A stretch of DNA of 64,000 nt from Flabesymbios commensalis (GCA_964017125.1 OZ024903.1:66369163-66433162), one strand, 5' to 3'. Shown: positions 34,039 through 46,232, counted from the first letter of the stretch. Numbers and translations: made by a program. The notes: generated by a model not told the origin, from the letters alone.

Positions 34039-34909
34039 TGACGGTCCCATGTCGGCTAACGTTTCAGGGCGTTGGCATGATCACTGTTATAATGCATCAA
34101 ATAGGTTAGTGTACAGTGAAATTCTCAAACCAGAAAAATTAATTACATTTTAGCCACATTCAAACCCTGCCAGGTGCATCAACAATAATTATTATTAAAT
34201 GTAATATTTTATTGTTGAAAAACTTTAAGCGAATGATAAACAATATAAACAATAACAAAATAAAATTAAATAACTATTAATACAACTTTAGCAACTTTAG
34301 ACTTTTTGACAACAATGACTAAAACTAATATTAAATTTGTCACAATCTGGGAGCATCATAGTTCGTCTTTTGAGCACCTCCACCAGGGATATGTATAACA
34401 TTTGCCAAGTACACCAGAATGTTTCATTTCCTTCTTTCTTTCTACGACACTGGTGTTTTCTTGGAATAGCAGTTCGTGTGCTAATGTTTCTGCACCCTTT
34501 TCATACACGTTTGGTATGCTTAGCAAAGGGCTACATCTTGTCATCAAGCCGCTCTTTTAGTAAGCCAGGGTTTTCCTTCGCATTTTTTTTTTTGTTGCAG
34601 CCCAGCAAACACGAGGCGTTGGATGCTCTTGTTCTCGGTGAAGGGTTTCGTCCATGTTGTGTTGTTTTGAATTACAAGCTCTTATGCTCGATAGAACATC
34701 GTATTCTCGTAAGTCCGGCGCAGCAGACGGTAGATCAACGTAAGGTCAACATTTTATGTGGGCCTAAGCTGGGCTTCTACAAGATCACGTGACACGGGTC
34801 AGCAAAAACAAGCCACAAATGAGGCATAGTGGATTAAATCTACTCAACCAATCTCGTCCAACAACCACTCCCAAACACTGACGTCACGCAACGAGCATGC
34901 TCAGCAAAC
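34039..34909. other. Intergenic, half MITE-A at 34601-34625
   Basis: Contains CCCAGCAAACACGAGGCGTT at about 34601 without its partner arm. The 151-codon frame at 34337-34792 crosses it and shows no domain, so it is not called a gene. Confidence 0.4.
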
Positions 34910-35008
34910 ACGAGACATTAAACCAATGTTGGGTCAATGTTGGACCGCCGTCCTAGACGGCTGGCCAACATCAACCCAACATTGGTTAAATGTCCCGTGT
35001 TTGCAGGG
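34910..35008. mobile_element. MITE-A copy, complete, TG target duplication
   Basis: CTCAGCAAACACGAGACATT to ATGTCCCGTGTTTGCAGGG; TG on both sides. Confidence 0.92.
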
Positions 35009-35439
35009 TGACGGTAGCAGATAGTCAATGGCTTCTTATTCCAGCTCAATATGTGTTATTAAGAATGGAAAATAATCATTATTCTGACAAAATCAGTAAG
35101 CCTACACCTTTTCAAAGTCCATTTATACATGCTTTACACAAAATATGTCAAACCAAATACTCAAATTGTTTCATTGATATTCTTGTTTACACAGTTACCA
35201 AAACCCATCAAAGTGATATTACAGCTACATCACATTATTTGGCATAACTGGTGATTGAATCACTACAACACCATAGCGGACTTATGGTTACCAGCAGCCA
35301 CAGCATGTATAGTGTGCATGTAGAAGAGGCTGAGAAGCTCTCGTTTGCGTGCGTGACAGCTTAATCTGTAAAATCCGATTATCAGGTCTGGACCAGGAGC
35401 TTGTCTCATCCACATGTTGTTGTATCTATGTGTCCGTAC

Positions 35440-35735
35440 TCCGTAGTATGCATCTGACCACTGTACCCAAATACCCACTGTGTCTATGTACCCATTGTAT
35501 CCAAAAGACCATGGCCACAGAATATATGTACCCATTGCATCCATTTAGCCTACACGATGTACTCACTGTATCTATGTGCCCACTGGATTCACATCACCAT
35601 GGATTCACCTGGATTCACATCATCCATGTAGCCACTGGATTTATTGTCTACCCACTGGACTCATTGTCCCTGTGTGCCCACTGTATCCATATAGCCTCTG
35701 CACTCACTATATCTATGTACCCAGTGGATAACGTA
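35440..35735. repeat. Degenerate tandem repeat of CCCACTG(T/G)AT(C/T)(C/T)ATGT type
   Basis: Irregularly spaced copies of TATGTACCCATTGTATCC and relatives. The 133-codon frame over it reads repeats only. Confidence 0.65.
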
Positions 35736-36514
35736 GCCTATGATACGTAATTTACAAAGAATTGTCCAACTGTGGCTGATATGGATCAAGGTTGTGAACA
35801 TTGAGCAAACATTGAGTGAGTCTTTGTATCCTTTATCAATTATTTACCTGTTTTCCTCATTCATCAATCAAATTGACGGTAAAGTCTGCATCTTAAGCTC
35901 ATCTCCAGACAAATAACCGTTGTAATCATCTGATCATATTACAAGTATCTTTTGGCTTTGCACTTCAGAATAAACAGAACAATATATGCACACCTATCAG
36001 ACTAGCCCTTGAAAGTATAAATCAAGTTCATTATCATGATTATGTCTTATGTCCGTTATAGTGAATTATTCGACGTGATTAATCTACAAATAAAATGTGT
36101 CATATGTGATCATACATCTATTGAAACTAGTCCAGTAGTGGGACAGTACTGGGGAAACATTATTTTATGAGATAAACAAACAGAATAGGCAGGATTTTGT
36201 ACATAATATCTGACATTTTAGGTCTTAATAAGCTCATTTTCTTGGCCCTTTCAAGAGTGTACAGTATACTTCGAGTACTGCAATGTCTATGATATATGTT
36301 TATATGCACTGAAAGAAACTTAAAGTTATTCGAATAGGAAAATGGTATCCTGCCGTGCAAAACCAAAACACAGTATCTGCTTACTTCACAAATTATCAGA
36401 TACTGCATTTCGGCTTTGCATACCAGCATAGTCCCGACACAAGGGTCATTTCCAGGTGTCCGTTGCAGTCCGCGCTAGCAGTTACTTCTTCATAGGAGAA
36501 AAAAATATTGGAGA
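35736..36514. other. Intergenic, nothing recognised
   Basis: AT-rich; no exon or repeat was found. Confidence 0.4.
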
Positions 36515-36912
36515 AAAACCAGCACTCAAATGTAAATAGTTTTTTTCTGCGACTAATGGGGATATGGCGTGGTCACGGCAATGATGGTTCCGCATCAAAA
36601 AGGAAATACGACAAGCCATCAATAAGAAGTCAAGGCTATTATGTCTCTCGATCCTCCACTGGTTCAATATCATCACTATCGAGCTATCGTGCTGCAGCCT
36701 ACACGTCCCTGTTAAATCACGACAATAGGTGATATTATACAGTAGTTATCGCATTTCACAGCCACATTATAATATTATACATGTTATAGTAGGGTAATAA
36801 GCCTACTGTCATCACAGTACCAGATGATCGCGCAGCAATTATGGCAGATAAGTATTTCGAAATGGAGACGCAGATTCCTTGTTTTAATTTTATATCACAA
36901 TGGTCATGGTTT
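36515..36912 (+). repeat. Dispersed repeat Z, copy 1
   Basis: Shares AGCACTCAAATGTAAATAGT, CGACAAGCCATCAATA, CACTGGTTCAATATCATCAC and GGAGACGCAG with 38085-38606. A 74-codon open frame (SSTGSISSLSSYRAAAYTS) exists here but is not conserved in the second copy, so coding is doubtful. Confidence 0.7.
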
Positions 36913-37104
36913 TATCAGACTCAACATTCTTTTTAATTCAATCATAGTTTTATCCTAGCTTTTATGAAAACGTGCGTCCGTATGTACGTCCTATGATATG
37001 GTCCCTATCTTGGTGTGATGTTGGTCTACTATACCGTCTGCGTTTTATTACCACATTAAACTGTTATTGGGCATAAAAATAACTAGAACCAACTAGAACA
37101 AGAG

Positions 37105-38070
37105 TTTCCGAACTCCGAGGCCCAGCTTCAGGCTGTTTGTGTGCTTTAGACAAAAAATCGGCTTATCATTTTGTAAACATATCTGTATTGGTCATCCTAA
37201 ATGTCCAGGATATATTAAAGGAAAGAACCAGGGGACAAGTTTGAATATATCTTAAACGTTTATTCCTTCCACCACCATCGCTACACTCCCTACAGTGCAA
37301 AATGTGACGCCCTTCTAGTTTGGGGACAACATACACAGTGTTCTGTGTACACCATCATCGGTGCTGCCAACAATACTTGCCAGTAAATTGCTCGGCCGCG
37401 TTTCTCTACGGTACCTCTACACAGGATGTAGGCCTACGGTAGGTAGTACCCACCCGATTCCGGTTCAATGTTAGGCCAGCGTTGCAGCCCATTGCTGGTT
37501 CAATGCCGACAAATCGTCTACCGTAACGACACTGGCCCAGCAACTCCAATACTGGGTCTGCTGTATACGTAGCGGTAGCACCCCAGCAAACACGTGCCAC
37601 GTGTTGGCCCAACGTCTTAGACACTGGTGCGCCATTGAAACAGCATTGGGTGATTGTCCCACGTTTGCTGGGTCTTGCGGTATTGTCATGCGGGTGACGC
37701 TTTCATCTTCCCGTCGCCAGAAAAGCCACTACCAGATAAGAGGATACATTGGCCCAATGCTGATGTAATGCTGGGCCACCGTCTGTGACGCTTGTCCAAC
37801 ATTATTCCACCCGAAACCCTTCGAGCTTTTAATCATGAATATTATCGTGAATATATTTTTTCTTAACACTTTTTAAAAACGCAACCACTTGACCTAGCGA
37901 CCTCAAACGTTATAATTATTTGACATGTTCATATAAGAACTATTTCTCAGAAATATCAACCGTTTCACACGTACGGCACCCCTTTTTCCTCGAATTAGGA
38001 CACAACAATTATTGCAATAAACTATCGCAATAGGCTCCTGGCCTTCGGCCGCGCCTAAATACCGAAGAAA
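37105..38070 (+). repeat. Segmental duplication X, copy 1
   Basis: Matches 42300-43190 in order over nearly its whole length: ATTTTGTAAACAT, CGTTTATTC, CACCACCAT, GATGTAGGCCTAC, CACTGGGTCTGCTGTATA, GGCACCC and CCTTCGGCCG. Both copies carry MITE-A at the same place. Confidence 0.8.
37582..37672. mobile_element. MITE-A copy inside duplication X1
   Basis: CCCAGCAAACACGTG to CCCACGTTTGCTGGG; counterpart at 42703-42811. A second MITE-A-like centre lies at 37742-37805. Confidence 0.85.
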
Positions 38071-38084
38071 TAGCAAATACTGAA

Positions 38085-38606
38085 GAAATAGCAGCACTCA
38101 AATGTAAATAGTTTTATATGCGATCAATGAGAATATAACGTGTTCGCGGTACTGACTGTTCCGCATTAAACATGTTAAAAGAAAAAACGACAAGCCATCA
38201 ATAGCAAATCAAAGATAGGCCTATCATGTCACTCTCCCCACTGGTTCAATATCATCACCACATTGCTGCATGCCCATGTTTCTACAGTCATGACAATGGG
38301 TAATACTATACACCAGTTATAGTTGTCTCTCATTGCACAGCCATAATAATTATACTGTCATCAGAGATGAAGAATGATCTCTGCTCCCAGAAAACACAAA
38401 ACAGCTGTATAACATTTATACAAGGTCAGCGCAACGGCTTCGACGTTTATTGTATAACATTGTATAAATGTCATACAAATGTTTTGTGTTTGCTGGGCTG
38501 TCATCACATTACCAACCACTATTAGCGCCGCTGTTATTGCAGTGTCTTGACCTGGAGACGCAGGTTCCCTACTGGTTATATCACAACACCATTATAATAG
38601 TTGTAT
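38085..38606 (+). repeat. Dispersed repeat Z, copy 2, interrupted by MITE-A2
   Basis: Same block order as 36515-36912. The extra length is largely the MITE-A2 at 38396-38497, which copy 1 lacks. Confidence 0.7.
38396..38497. mobile_element. MITE-A2 copy, complete, CT target duplication
   Basis: CCCAGAAAACACAAAACAGC to ACAAATGTTTTGTGTTTGC then TGGG; CT on both sides. Confidence 0.92.
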
Positions 38607-38802
38607 TATTAGCAATACCACTTTGATCGCATTCCAAGAAATTCCAGAAAAAAACAGGACAAATTTAGACATGCCACAGATAAGCGTGCGAGTGAGCGCG
38701 CGTTAAGAAATAGCACCGGAAGAATCTGGTTGACCTCTCGCTGAACGTCGAAATAGGGGAAGGGAAACGAACCTATGGAGACGTCCGGGTAGACAAGTAC
38801 AT

Positions 38803-38905
38803 CCCACAAAACACGTGACATTGAGCCATTGTTGGATCAATGTTGGGCCAGCGTCGTAGACGGTGGACCAATATTGAACCAACAATGGCTCTCGTGCTTG
38901 CTGGG
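38803..38905. mobile_element. MITE-A copy, complete, AT target duplication
   Basis: CCCACAAAACACGTGACATT to CTCGTGCTTGCTGGG; AT on both sides. Confidence 0.9.
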
Positions 38906-39344
38906 ATGCTTGATGGCCACCCAATGCTACAGGAACGAGGGCAGAAAATCGAAAAGTGTGAGCCATCGACGGCTGCGCCAGGGATGCGTTGCAACGGATG
39001 GGAGCTAGGCTTGACCGGACGTAGTCCGCCACTTTGCACCCATCAATGGCGGATAGTGAGTGATCCAAACCATTACAGGCGTGGTGCAGCTAAATCTATC
39101 TCGGCTGTTACCAAAATTACCCGCGCACCACCTTTTTTGTTGGTGTTTTTTGGTGGGCAACATATTTGGATCGAGTGAAACATTTTTCTCCCAATATGTT
39201 GTAGCCAATCCTCCCTGACATCGGTGGACCCCGATGTTACCCCGCCCTACCTCAATGTTGGATCAATACCTAGGTCTACTACTAACTCGGACTTGTTTGA
39301 AATAGGATTTTGATGCAATAACTTCTAAAGCGCTACGTTATAAA

Positions 39345-39765
39345 ATTCAAATTCTCATCCACTGGAAGTTGTCATCTTCCCTTGTCCAGTCTCGCGCGAG
39401 TGCTACCGCACGAGCCTGGCCGGATCGAGTACTCTATCTATGTCTATGTGGGCATCATCTTGGGGTGTGTCTGAGATTCAAAACTCATTGGATGTTTCAG
39501 ATTTATTTAAAGGTCACTAAGAATTGACCTCTTGTTCAGCTCTCAGGCAGCTGTTAAGCGCTGTCTGATTGACCGGTCTGGAGACGCTGCGCGTGCAACA
39601 TTCAAGTTATCTCGCTATTTAAAATAGTTGGACGTTAGGCTCGATAAAGCAAGGTACTGCCCTGCGGGCTTGTGGGTAAGATGATTTGCTAGGGAAGATG
39701 GAAGTTGTGTCTTGCTAGATACCGCAATCCACAACTTCAAGTGAGTGCGAATTACTCATATGTGT
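39345..39765. mobile_element. MITE-D copy 5, interrupted
   Basis: The core CCACTGGAAGTTGT...TACCGCAATCCACAACTTC is split by the 328-bp element at 39373-39700. The outer ends have decayed. Confidence 0.75.
39373..39700. mobile_element. hAT-like MITE inside MITE-D
   Basis: Ends CATCTTCCC and GGGAAGATG are flanked by an exact 8-bp duplication GAAGTTGT (39365-39372, 39701-39708), as hAT elements make. No coding frame. Confidence 0.8.
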
Positions 39766-39804
39766 TCAATTGTAGACGAAACATTTGCAAATATTGATGT
39801 TTAA

Positions 39805-40031
39805 CCCTTTGACCGCCAAATTATTCAATCTGAATTTTCACCCACTTGAAGTTGTGTCTCGCTGACGCGATCCACAATTTCAAGTGAGTGAAAATTATTC
39901 ATATTTGACAAAATGGAGGTAAACTGTTTTCAAATATTGCTGATTTTATCTTTAACATGTTTAAAAGGTATTACTTAATGTGCTGATAAAAAATGAAAAC
40001 CCGAATATATGCGGCATCGGCGGTTAAAGGG
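39805..40031. mobile_element. MITE-D copy 6, TTAA-flanked
   Basis: TTAA at 39801-39804 and 40032-40035; same orientation as copy 1; intact core with CTCGCTGACGCGATC. A shorter related piece ends at about 40127. Confidence 0.9.
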
Positions 40032-40411
40032 TTAAACACCTATTTCATCCACAATATCATTGATTTGATCGGTTAATAGAACGGATTAAAAACGATTATA
40101 GTCGTGATTAGCGGTGAAAGGGTTAAAAAATATGCCAGTTGATGCATCAATGATCTTGTCATGTGACAGACTCAGCCACTCTTCTATTGGTTGGGGGTAA
40201 AATACTAGACTTGGTCCGCACACTCATACACATGTATCTGGACAAAGCATGACACGGAACTACATATAGGCTACACTCTGAATAAATCTAATTATATATG
40301 TATACATGTATAATAATTAAATCTGTCATTATTTTCCATGAAAATATCTATTGCCTTATACACATGATTTCGATGTTGTGTTTTTAGAGGAAAAGATGTA
40401 TATTGTGTGAA

Positions 40412-40488
40412 GTACAGACGTCCAGAAAACGTAGACGCTGGACCAACGTTAAGCCAACATTCATTCAGCGTTTTGTGTCTGCTGGGAA
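40412..40488. mobile_element. MITE-A copy, left end lost
   Basis: Centre ACGTAGACGCTGGACC, right arm CAGCGTTTTGTGTCTGCTGGG. Confidence 0.8.
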
Positions 40489-41417
40489 TGTATATGTCGT
40501 ATGTGTGATCTAATTGAACGTGTACGCTGGGATAGCCATAAGGATCGTCATTGTCATTGGCAAATCTGTTGGTTAGCATAATGTCTGACCTTTAAATTGG
40601 GTAAAAGGAGTCAGCATCGGCTGTGCCTGTAACGGCTAGATAATGATGTCTAGAGAACAAAAAAATGAAATAAAGTTGATGCTAGAAATATATACTAAAT
40701 TATGTATGCAGCATCAAGCGCTCACCACCATAAATTAGCAGAAACCACGAATGTGTCTACAAATGAAGGAATCACCACACGAATATATATATGCGGCTGT
40801 TCTCGCCTCTGGTGAATTAAACAAATTCAAAATAGGTAAACGTTTGTGGATATTTAATAAGCACACATTGTTTCTTTCATGCAGAATATCTGATGTATCT
40901 GTTTTGTTAGACTTTCGGATGGACACAGCGAGTGAAAATCATGTGTGTTCTTTCTGGAAATGGGCGTATGGAATTTTAGAAATCCAGAACGAAAATGACA
41001 TTGTGATGGTGATGTGTCACATTGGGCCATGCTTGGGGGATATGTAGGGACGAAAGTAGTGAAATCAGCCCTTAGAATGTTGATCACTGCTGACATTATA
41101 CATGCGTTCCAATGGGATTGGCATTTGCGGTATTAATTGACATCTCAAGCAAGACTGTCACAATAAGCTGTCAATGAACAACATTTTCAAGTCAGAATTC
41201 GTACGAAAAGTATCTACCAGCAAGGTAAATACATTGATCAGCAGATCAGAGGTTGACTGGTTGAGTTAATATGCAGGGCTCACTCAGTGCGCTGAAGGGC
41301 AGATTGACCTTCATTATTGCTGAAGGCCCATCATTTTTCCTGAGTTTTCCGGCAGCCACTGACACCATAATTAATTACAGTAGAGATGTATTGATCAACT
41401 CACTAGATGCATCTACT
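40489..41417. other. Intergenic, nothing recognised
   Basis: A 98-codon frame at 40751-41047 has no domain, repeat or splice support. Confidence 0.4.
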
Positions 41418-41521
41418 GCACCAACACGAGATGTTGAACTGATGTTGTTGGAAGGTTGGGTCATCCACGCTGACTCAACCATAATCTAACAACCTTAATC
41501 CATCAACGTCTTGTGCGTAGT
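41418..41521. mobile_element. MITE-A-related copy, diverged
   Basis: Arms CACCAACACGAGATGTTGA and ATCAACGTCTTGTGCG; the centre differs (GTTGGAAGGTTGGGTC). Confidence 0.65.
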
Positions 41522-41621
41522 GGACATCGTACACACTAACATGGTAGATACAATATAACATGATGTCAATAACAATACATCTCGACCTTCTCATATAATG
41601 TGTAGGCAATGACGTGAAATG

Positions 41622-41879
41622 TAATGAATGGGGTTTTAAGCCACCTTTGTGCACATATAGGTTAAACCGGGCCTGGAGAATATTGAATCTTCACGAGGGA
41701 AAGAAACATTTTGTTTCTTTGAAAACTTGAGGGCCAGAATGGGATTCGAACCCGCGATCTCTGACTTTCCAAGCAGAGAGCTTCAACCACATTCTGACCT
41801 CAGAGATTAAAGAGCGGGGGTTGCCCAGGGCGACATCTATGTGTGGAGAATGCTTCAACCACTGCACCAGGGCCCCCAT
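41622..41879 (-). mobile_element. SINE-2 copy with rearranged head
   Basis: 3' end as in the other copies. The B box reads GGGTTCGAATCCC on the minus strand. About 60 bp are inserted in the head so that the TTCAACCAC segment occurs twice. Confidence 0.8.
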
Positions 41880-42299
41880 CCGCAATAACATGACAGGGAA
41901 GAGCAGACCTCAATGAAATAGTAGGGCCAATACTGGAAATACCGGGTATTGTGTAAATGTGCACATTTGCTATACCATGACGCCATCCCAGAAGAGGAGG
42001 AGATAATCCACGTTTTTTTTCTATTTGTAACACTACTGCTCAAGAGTTTAGAACGCTGCGTTTCTTGAAGGAGGTGGCCACTCCTCTTGTGCACAATCAG
42101 GCTGATAATTTGGTAGGTTTATACTGTGATATATAATATAGACTACAGTATATGACTGGCGACCGCACCAGCATGTATGGGCTACGTGTGTGCACAAAGC
42201 ACCACCCGTTCACCCGCCATATTGTCTGAAAATAAGTATCGATCCCCCTATATCTGATATATATTTCATCATGTTGATTAATGCTGGATACTTTTTTAT

Positions 42300-43190
42300 C
42301 ATTTTACTAAGAGGCCCTGCTTTAGGTTGTATGAGTGCTATAGACAAACCATCGGCTTAATATTTTGTAAACATAACTGTATTGGTCTTCCTCATGGGCC
42401 AGAATCCTAAATGTTTAAGATATTATTAAGGAAAGAACCGAGGAGACAAGTTAAAATATATTTCTTCAACGTTTATTCATTCCACCACCATCACTGGTGC
42501 TGGCCAACATCCATTCGATACTTGTCAGTGAATCGTGCTGCGCGTGTCTCTACGATACACATGATGTAGGCCTACCCACCCAATTTCGGTTCAATGTTGG
42601 GTCAGTGTCGCAGTCCATTGCTGGTTCAATGCAAACAAATTGTCTAGACGCTGGCCAAACACTACTCCAACACTGGGTCTGCTGTATAGTTAGCGGCAGC
42701 ACCCCAGCAAACACGTGACATTTACCCAAAACTGTTTCAATGTTGGCCCAACGTCTTCGACGCTGGCCCGACATAGAAACAGCATTGGGTAATTGTCCCG
42801 TGTTTGCCTGGACTGCTATGCCCAAGACGCTTTTCTCCGCCCGTCGCCAGAAAAGCCACGACCCAGATAACACAATACATTGGCCCAATGCTGATGTAAT
42901 GCTGGGCTACCGTCTGCGACACTGAGTCAGCGGTTTTCCAACCTTATCCCCTGATGCCCTTATCACTAATATAGTCGTGAATATATTTTTTTCTTAGCAC
43001 ATTTTAAACACGCAACTACTTGACCCAGAGAGCTCAGACGTTATATTTGACATAAGGACCGTTCCTCAGAAATGTCAACCGTTTCCTACACACGGCACCC
43101 TTCTTTCCGCAAATTAGGTCACAAACATTATTGCAATAAATTTAATAGGCTCCTGCATGGCCTTCGGCCGGGCCTAAACATAATAATAAA
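42300..43190 (+). repeat. Segmental duplication X, copy 2
   Basis: Counterpart of 37105-38070. The order is preserved; small gaps, for example around 37290-37330, account for the length difference. Confidence 0.8.
42703..42811. mobile_element. MITE-A copy inside duplication X2, AC target duplication
   Basis: CCCAGCAAACACGTGACATT to TTGTCCCGTGTTTGCCTGG; AC on both sides. A partial centre follows at 42870-42925. Confidence 0.9.
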
Positions 43191-43351
43191 ACACCAAAAA
43201 TATCTAGCATATCTAGTGTTTATCAACATCTGTATGACACCCACACACCCTTGACATTTGCTGGTGGAGTTTACGATGTGACTTATGTGACTTATGTGAC
43301 CGCCATTATGAATCAGTAGGGACCTTCATCCAGTGCCAGGTTTCCGTAGAT

Positions 43352-43447
43352 ACCCAGTTCACCCAATGCCGATACATACTGTTGGTACAACGTCTGCGAC
43401 GCTGTCCCAACATTAAGCCAACATTGGTTAAACATCTCGTGTTTGTG
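43352..43447. mobile_element. MITE-A copy, left end decayed
   Basis: Centre CAACGTCTGCGACGCTG, right arm TTGGTTAAACATCTCGTG. Confidence 0.8.
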
Positions 43448-43650
43448 TCGATGTTCTTCAGGATAATACAGCACACAATTTGTGTACGGGACCTGCCTAT
43501 TTGGATGTTGTCCTGACTGGGACAACTAAACAGTGTGGATCGGGGATTGGAGAGGATCGAGGAATAGGACACATTCAAGCCACTACGTGTGTGGAATGCT
43601 CATCAATGACGGCGGTAGCTGCCCAGCTGAATCATGCAGCGAAATTACCA

Positions 43651-44290
43651 CGTACACCGCAGGGATCGACTTTAGACGTTAGAATCTGACGTCCATAGAC
43701 GTCAGATTCTGACGTCTAAAGTCGATACCCGCGCTGTAAGAGAGGGACATGGCGCAATGGTTAGAGCGTGGCGCTCTGCCGATGTCGCTGCCTGCCGTGC
43801 GGTTTTGAATCCCGCTTGGTGCAGAATTTTAGGAGAAATATCATGTTTCTCCCCTCTCAATCTTGGGACATTGTTAAGATGTTGTGTCATTGGGCAAGGC
43901 ACTTCACCCTCAAATGCTTCACTTCGGTCAGGTGAAAATGAATACCTGGTAGGCCAGAGATGGCAATGTGTACGATAAGTTCAATGCGCCGAAACGGCTC
44001 GAGGACTGTATGCTCTCCGTGGAGTTGAAATGGCTCACGAATGAACAGGTCCAGTGACCATGAGGTGAGATGTAAATTCGGATGATAGGTCTTTAGACTT
44101 GATATCAGACTATAAACCTACACATTTTACTTTTTAAGAGTAACATATTGATAATGGCCGTAGACCCATAACATAGATAGTCAAATGAAGCAGAAAGAGC
44201 TAACAAAGACATTTATGATGATTTCAAATTGAAAATAACCCTTTGGTCTTCATAGTTTATATTTAAAACACATTCAGCGCTTTAGGGTTG
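43651..44290. mobile_element. MITE-C copy 4, split by SINE-3
   Basis: The left part 43651-43742 carries the perfect core GACGTCAGATTCTGACGTC and ends CGCGCTGTAAGAG. The right part resumes at 44135 and ends TTCAGCGCTTTAGGGTTG. Confidence 0.88.
43743..44134 (+). mobile_element. SINE-3, inserted in MITE-C
   Basis: The tRNA-like head is GGCGCAATGGTTAGAGCG (A-box region) with B box GGTTTTGAATCCC. The body has TTGGGCAAGGCACTTCAC. The 6-bp repeat TAAGAG at 43737-43742 and 44135-44140 is its target duplication. Confidence 0.88.
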
Positions 44291-44772
44291 AAAAACCCAT
44301 TGAACAATATTTTATCAGACCAATACAAGGAGGTTATATGTAGGTTATTTACGTAACCTTCTTGATCAGAGTGTCGTAATGCCACTCATTTGAGTGGTTT
44401 GACACTGCCAGGGTTTGTTATGGAGGAAAACACGATACATAATATGCTGGTTTAATATTAAACCAGCACCGTAGCTGTTGGCTCAATATCATACTTACAA
44501 ATTTCTATGTTTGGTGTATATGTTTGAGTTTAAGTGTCAACACGGTATTTTTTACCATGTACAAAAACACTGCAGTAAAATTAGTTTTCAACAAAAATTA
44601 TATTGTGTGTGAAACAAACAGGATGACATAAGCATAATTTGCTGTCTTTGCTTAATTGTTAAAACTAAAATTAATTAATATTTTTTTAATTTACATTTTT
44701 TACCCACATGTACAATATCAATAACAAGAGATGCATATTATTGAAATTGTGAGGATTATTTAAAGCAGCTCC
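44291..44772. other. AT-rich intergenic, inverted GGAGGTTAT motif
   Basis: A short inverted pair at 44328-44370 (AAGGAGGTTAT...ACGTAACCTTCTT), similar to 47597-47635. Otherwise nothing. Confidence 0.4.
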
Positions 44773-45042
44773 ATTTTATTTTTTTCGGAGTTTTTAGATT
44801 TAAAAAAATATTTTTTATCAACATTTCTATGAATCCGCTTAAAACCCAAACAAAACTTTTTGTACACCTAAACACTTGCTAATGGACGGTTGAATGTTCC
44901 TACAACATTGGGCCACATGTTGATGCCATGGGCCCAGCGTTGGGCAGACAATCAGTGTTGCAGGTGTATCCCCCCATGTCCTGACTAGAATACACCAATT
45001 AGCGGCGATTACTTTGATCTCACCGTCCTAGACGTGGGAATA
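44773..45042. repeat. Dispersed repeat Y, copy 2
   Basis: Counterpart of 5142-5410; here it is preceded directly by the SINE-2-like string TTAAAGCAGCTCC. Confidence 0.75.
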
Positions 45043-45498
45043 GATAACGCCATGTAATCAGCTGGAAATTAAGGAATGAGAAAGAGGCAGATAATTCAGA
45101 GGTTGACAACTTCATATGTCTGGCATGTCGATGAGCATGCGCTTTGTCTGCAATAAACGGACGTAGTTAGCGGTCTACACAAATCAATTATACTGCCAAA
45201 TTGACAGTGTTTATAGCCCCAATGGCGATAGAATAAGCGTCGTATTTGCTCGTATACCATGACATGAACATTCATCTTTATAAAGTACGTGGACCTGTTT
45301 TGTTATCTTTTTTTTTAGCCTGTCGAGGTGTGTAGATTTCCACCATTATCTGTATAACAGCTGAATGACGCGCTGTGATTAGTGGATCCCGTCATCTTTG
45401 TCATGTGACAGACTAAGTCGCTCTCTAATCTATCAGATGTTGACTACTTGATTACTGTACTTGGTCCAGATAGTGCATGGTTCAGAAACAATAGTATA

Positions 45499-45607
45499 TC
45501 CAGCAAACATGAGACATTTACCCAATGCTGGCGTGATGTTGGGCCAGTGGCGAAGACGGTGGTCCAACATCAAACCAACATCGGGTGAATGTCTCATGTT
45601 TGCTGGG
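45499..45607. mobile_element. MITE-A copy, complete, TA target duplication
   Basis: TCCAGCAAACATGAGACATT to AATGTCTCATGTTTGCTGGG; TA on both sides. Confidence 0.92.
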
Positions 45608-45609
45608 TA

Positions 45610-46132
45610 TCGATTCTCTATATCCCGAAAAGCAATCATTTCCCCCCAGAGTTATCTTGAAATTCGTAGGCCTACAACGTCTGCGATATCGGCTAAATGT
45701 TCACACGTGTCTGTATTTTATATGAGTACATATTATATGTATATTATGCATATCTCATGAAACAATAAGACACCGTTTATTGTGTATTGTCACGACAACA
45801 TAGGGTGAACATTTTGTGATTATTATGATATAAACGTCATGCTAAATGATTAATGAATCATTGAGTCGCCCACTGAATGAACTAAAAAGCAAATGTTTTT
45901 TAAATCTTATCTGACCACAATATTATGTTTCCTGAGCCATTTGCTCAGTATGCTATTATTTACTGAAAATGTAATACTTTATACATTTATACACCCACTG
46001 ACAATCGCCATATCATATTTCATAAACCAAACAAGTTTCATACGAGTTTACAACAAACAAATCTCCATTTTGTATCTACTGGGTACTGTAATGTTATCTC
46101 AACAGGGACATTTATAGGTGATTTAACCATTT
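45610..46132. other. Intergenic, nothing recognised
   Basis: A 74-codon frame at 45893-46117 is hydrophobic but AT-driven, with no support. Confidence 0.4.
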
Positions 46133-46136
46133 AAAC

Positions 46137-46232
46137 GCCCAAATATTTAATTGGAATTTTCACCCGCTTGAAGTTGTGTCTCGCTGACGCGATCCACAAC
46201 TTCAAGTGAGTGAAAATTTCACAGATTTGACA
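46137..46232. mobile_element. MITE-D copy 7, left half with core
   Basis: TTAA at 46133-46136, then CATTTAAACGCCC, the core CGCTTGAAGTTGTGTCTCG to CACAACTTCAAG; truncated after GATTTGACAAGATGG. Confidence 0.85.

Noticed and set aside
34337-34792. 151-codon plus-strand frame
   Set aside because: Crosses a half MITE-A and a T run; no domain, composition bias or splice support.
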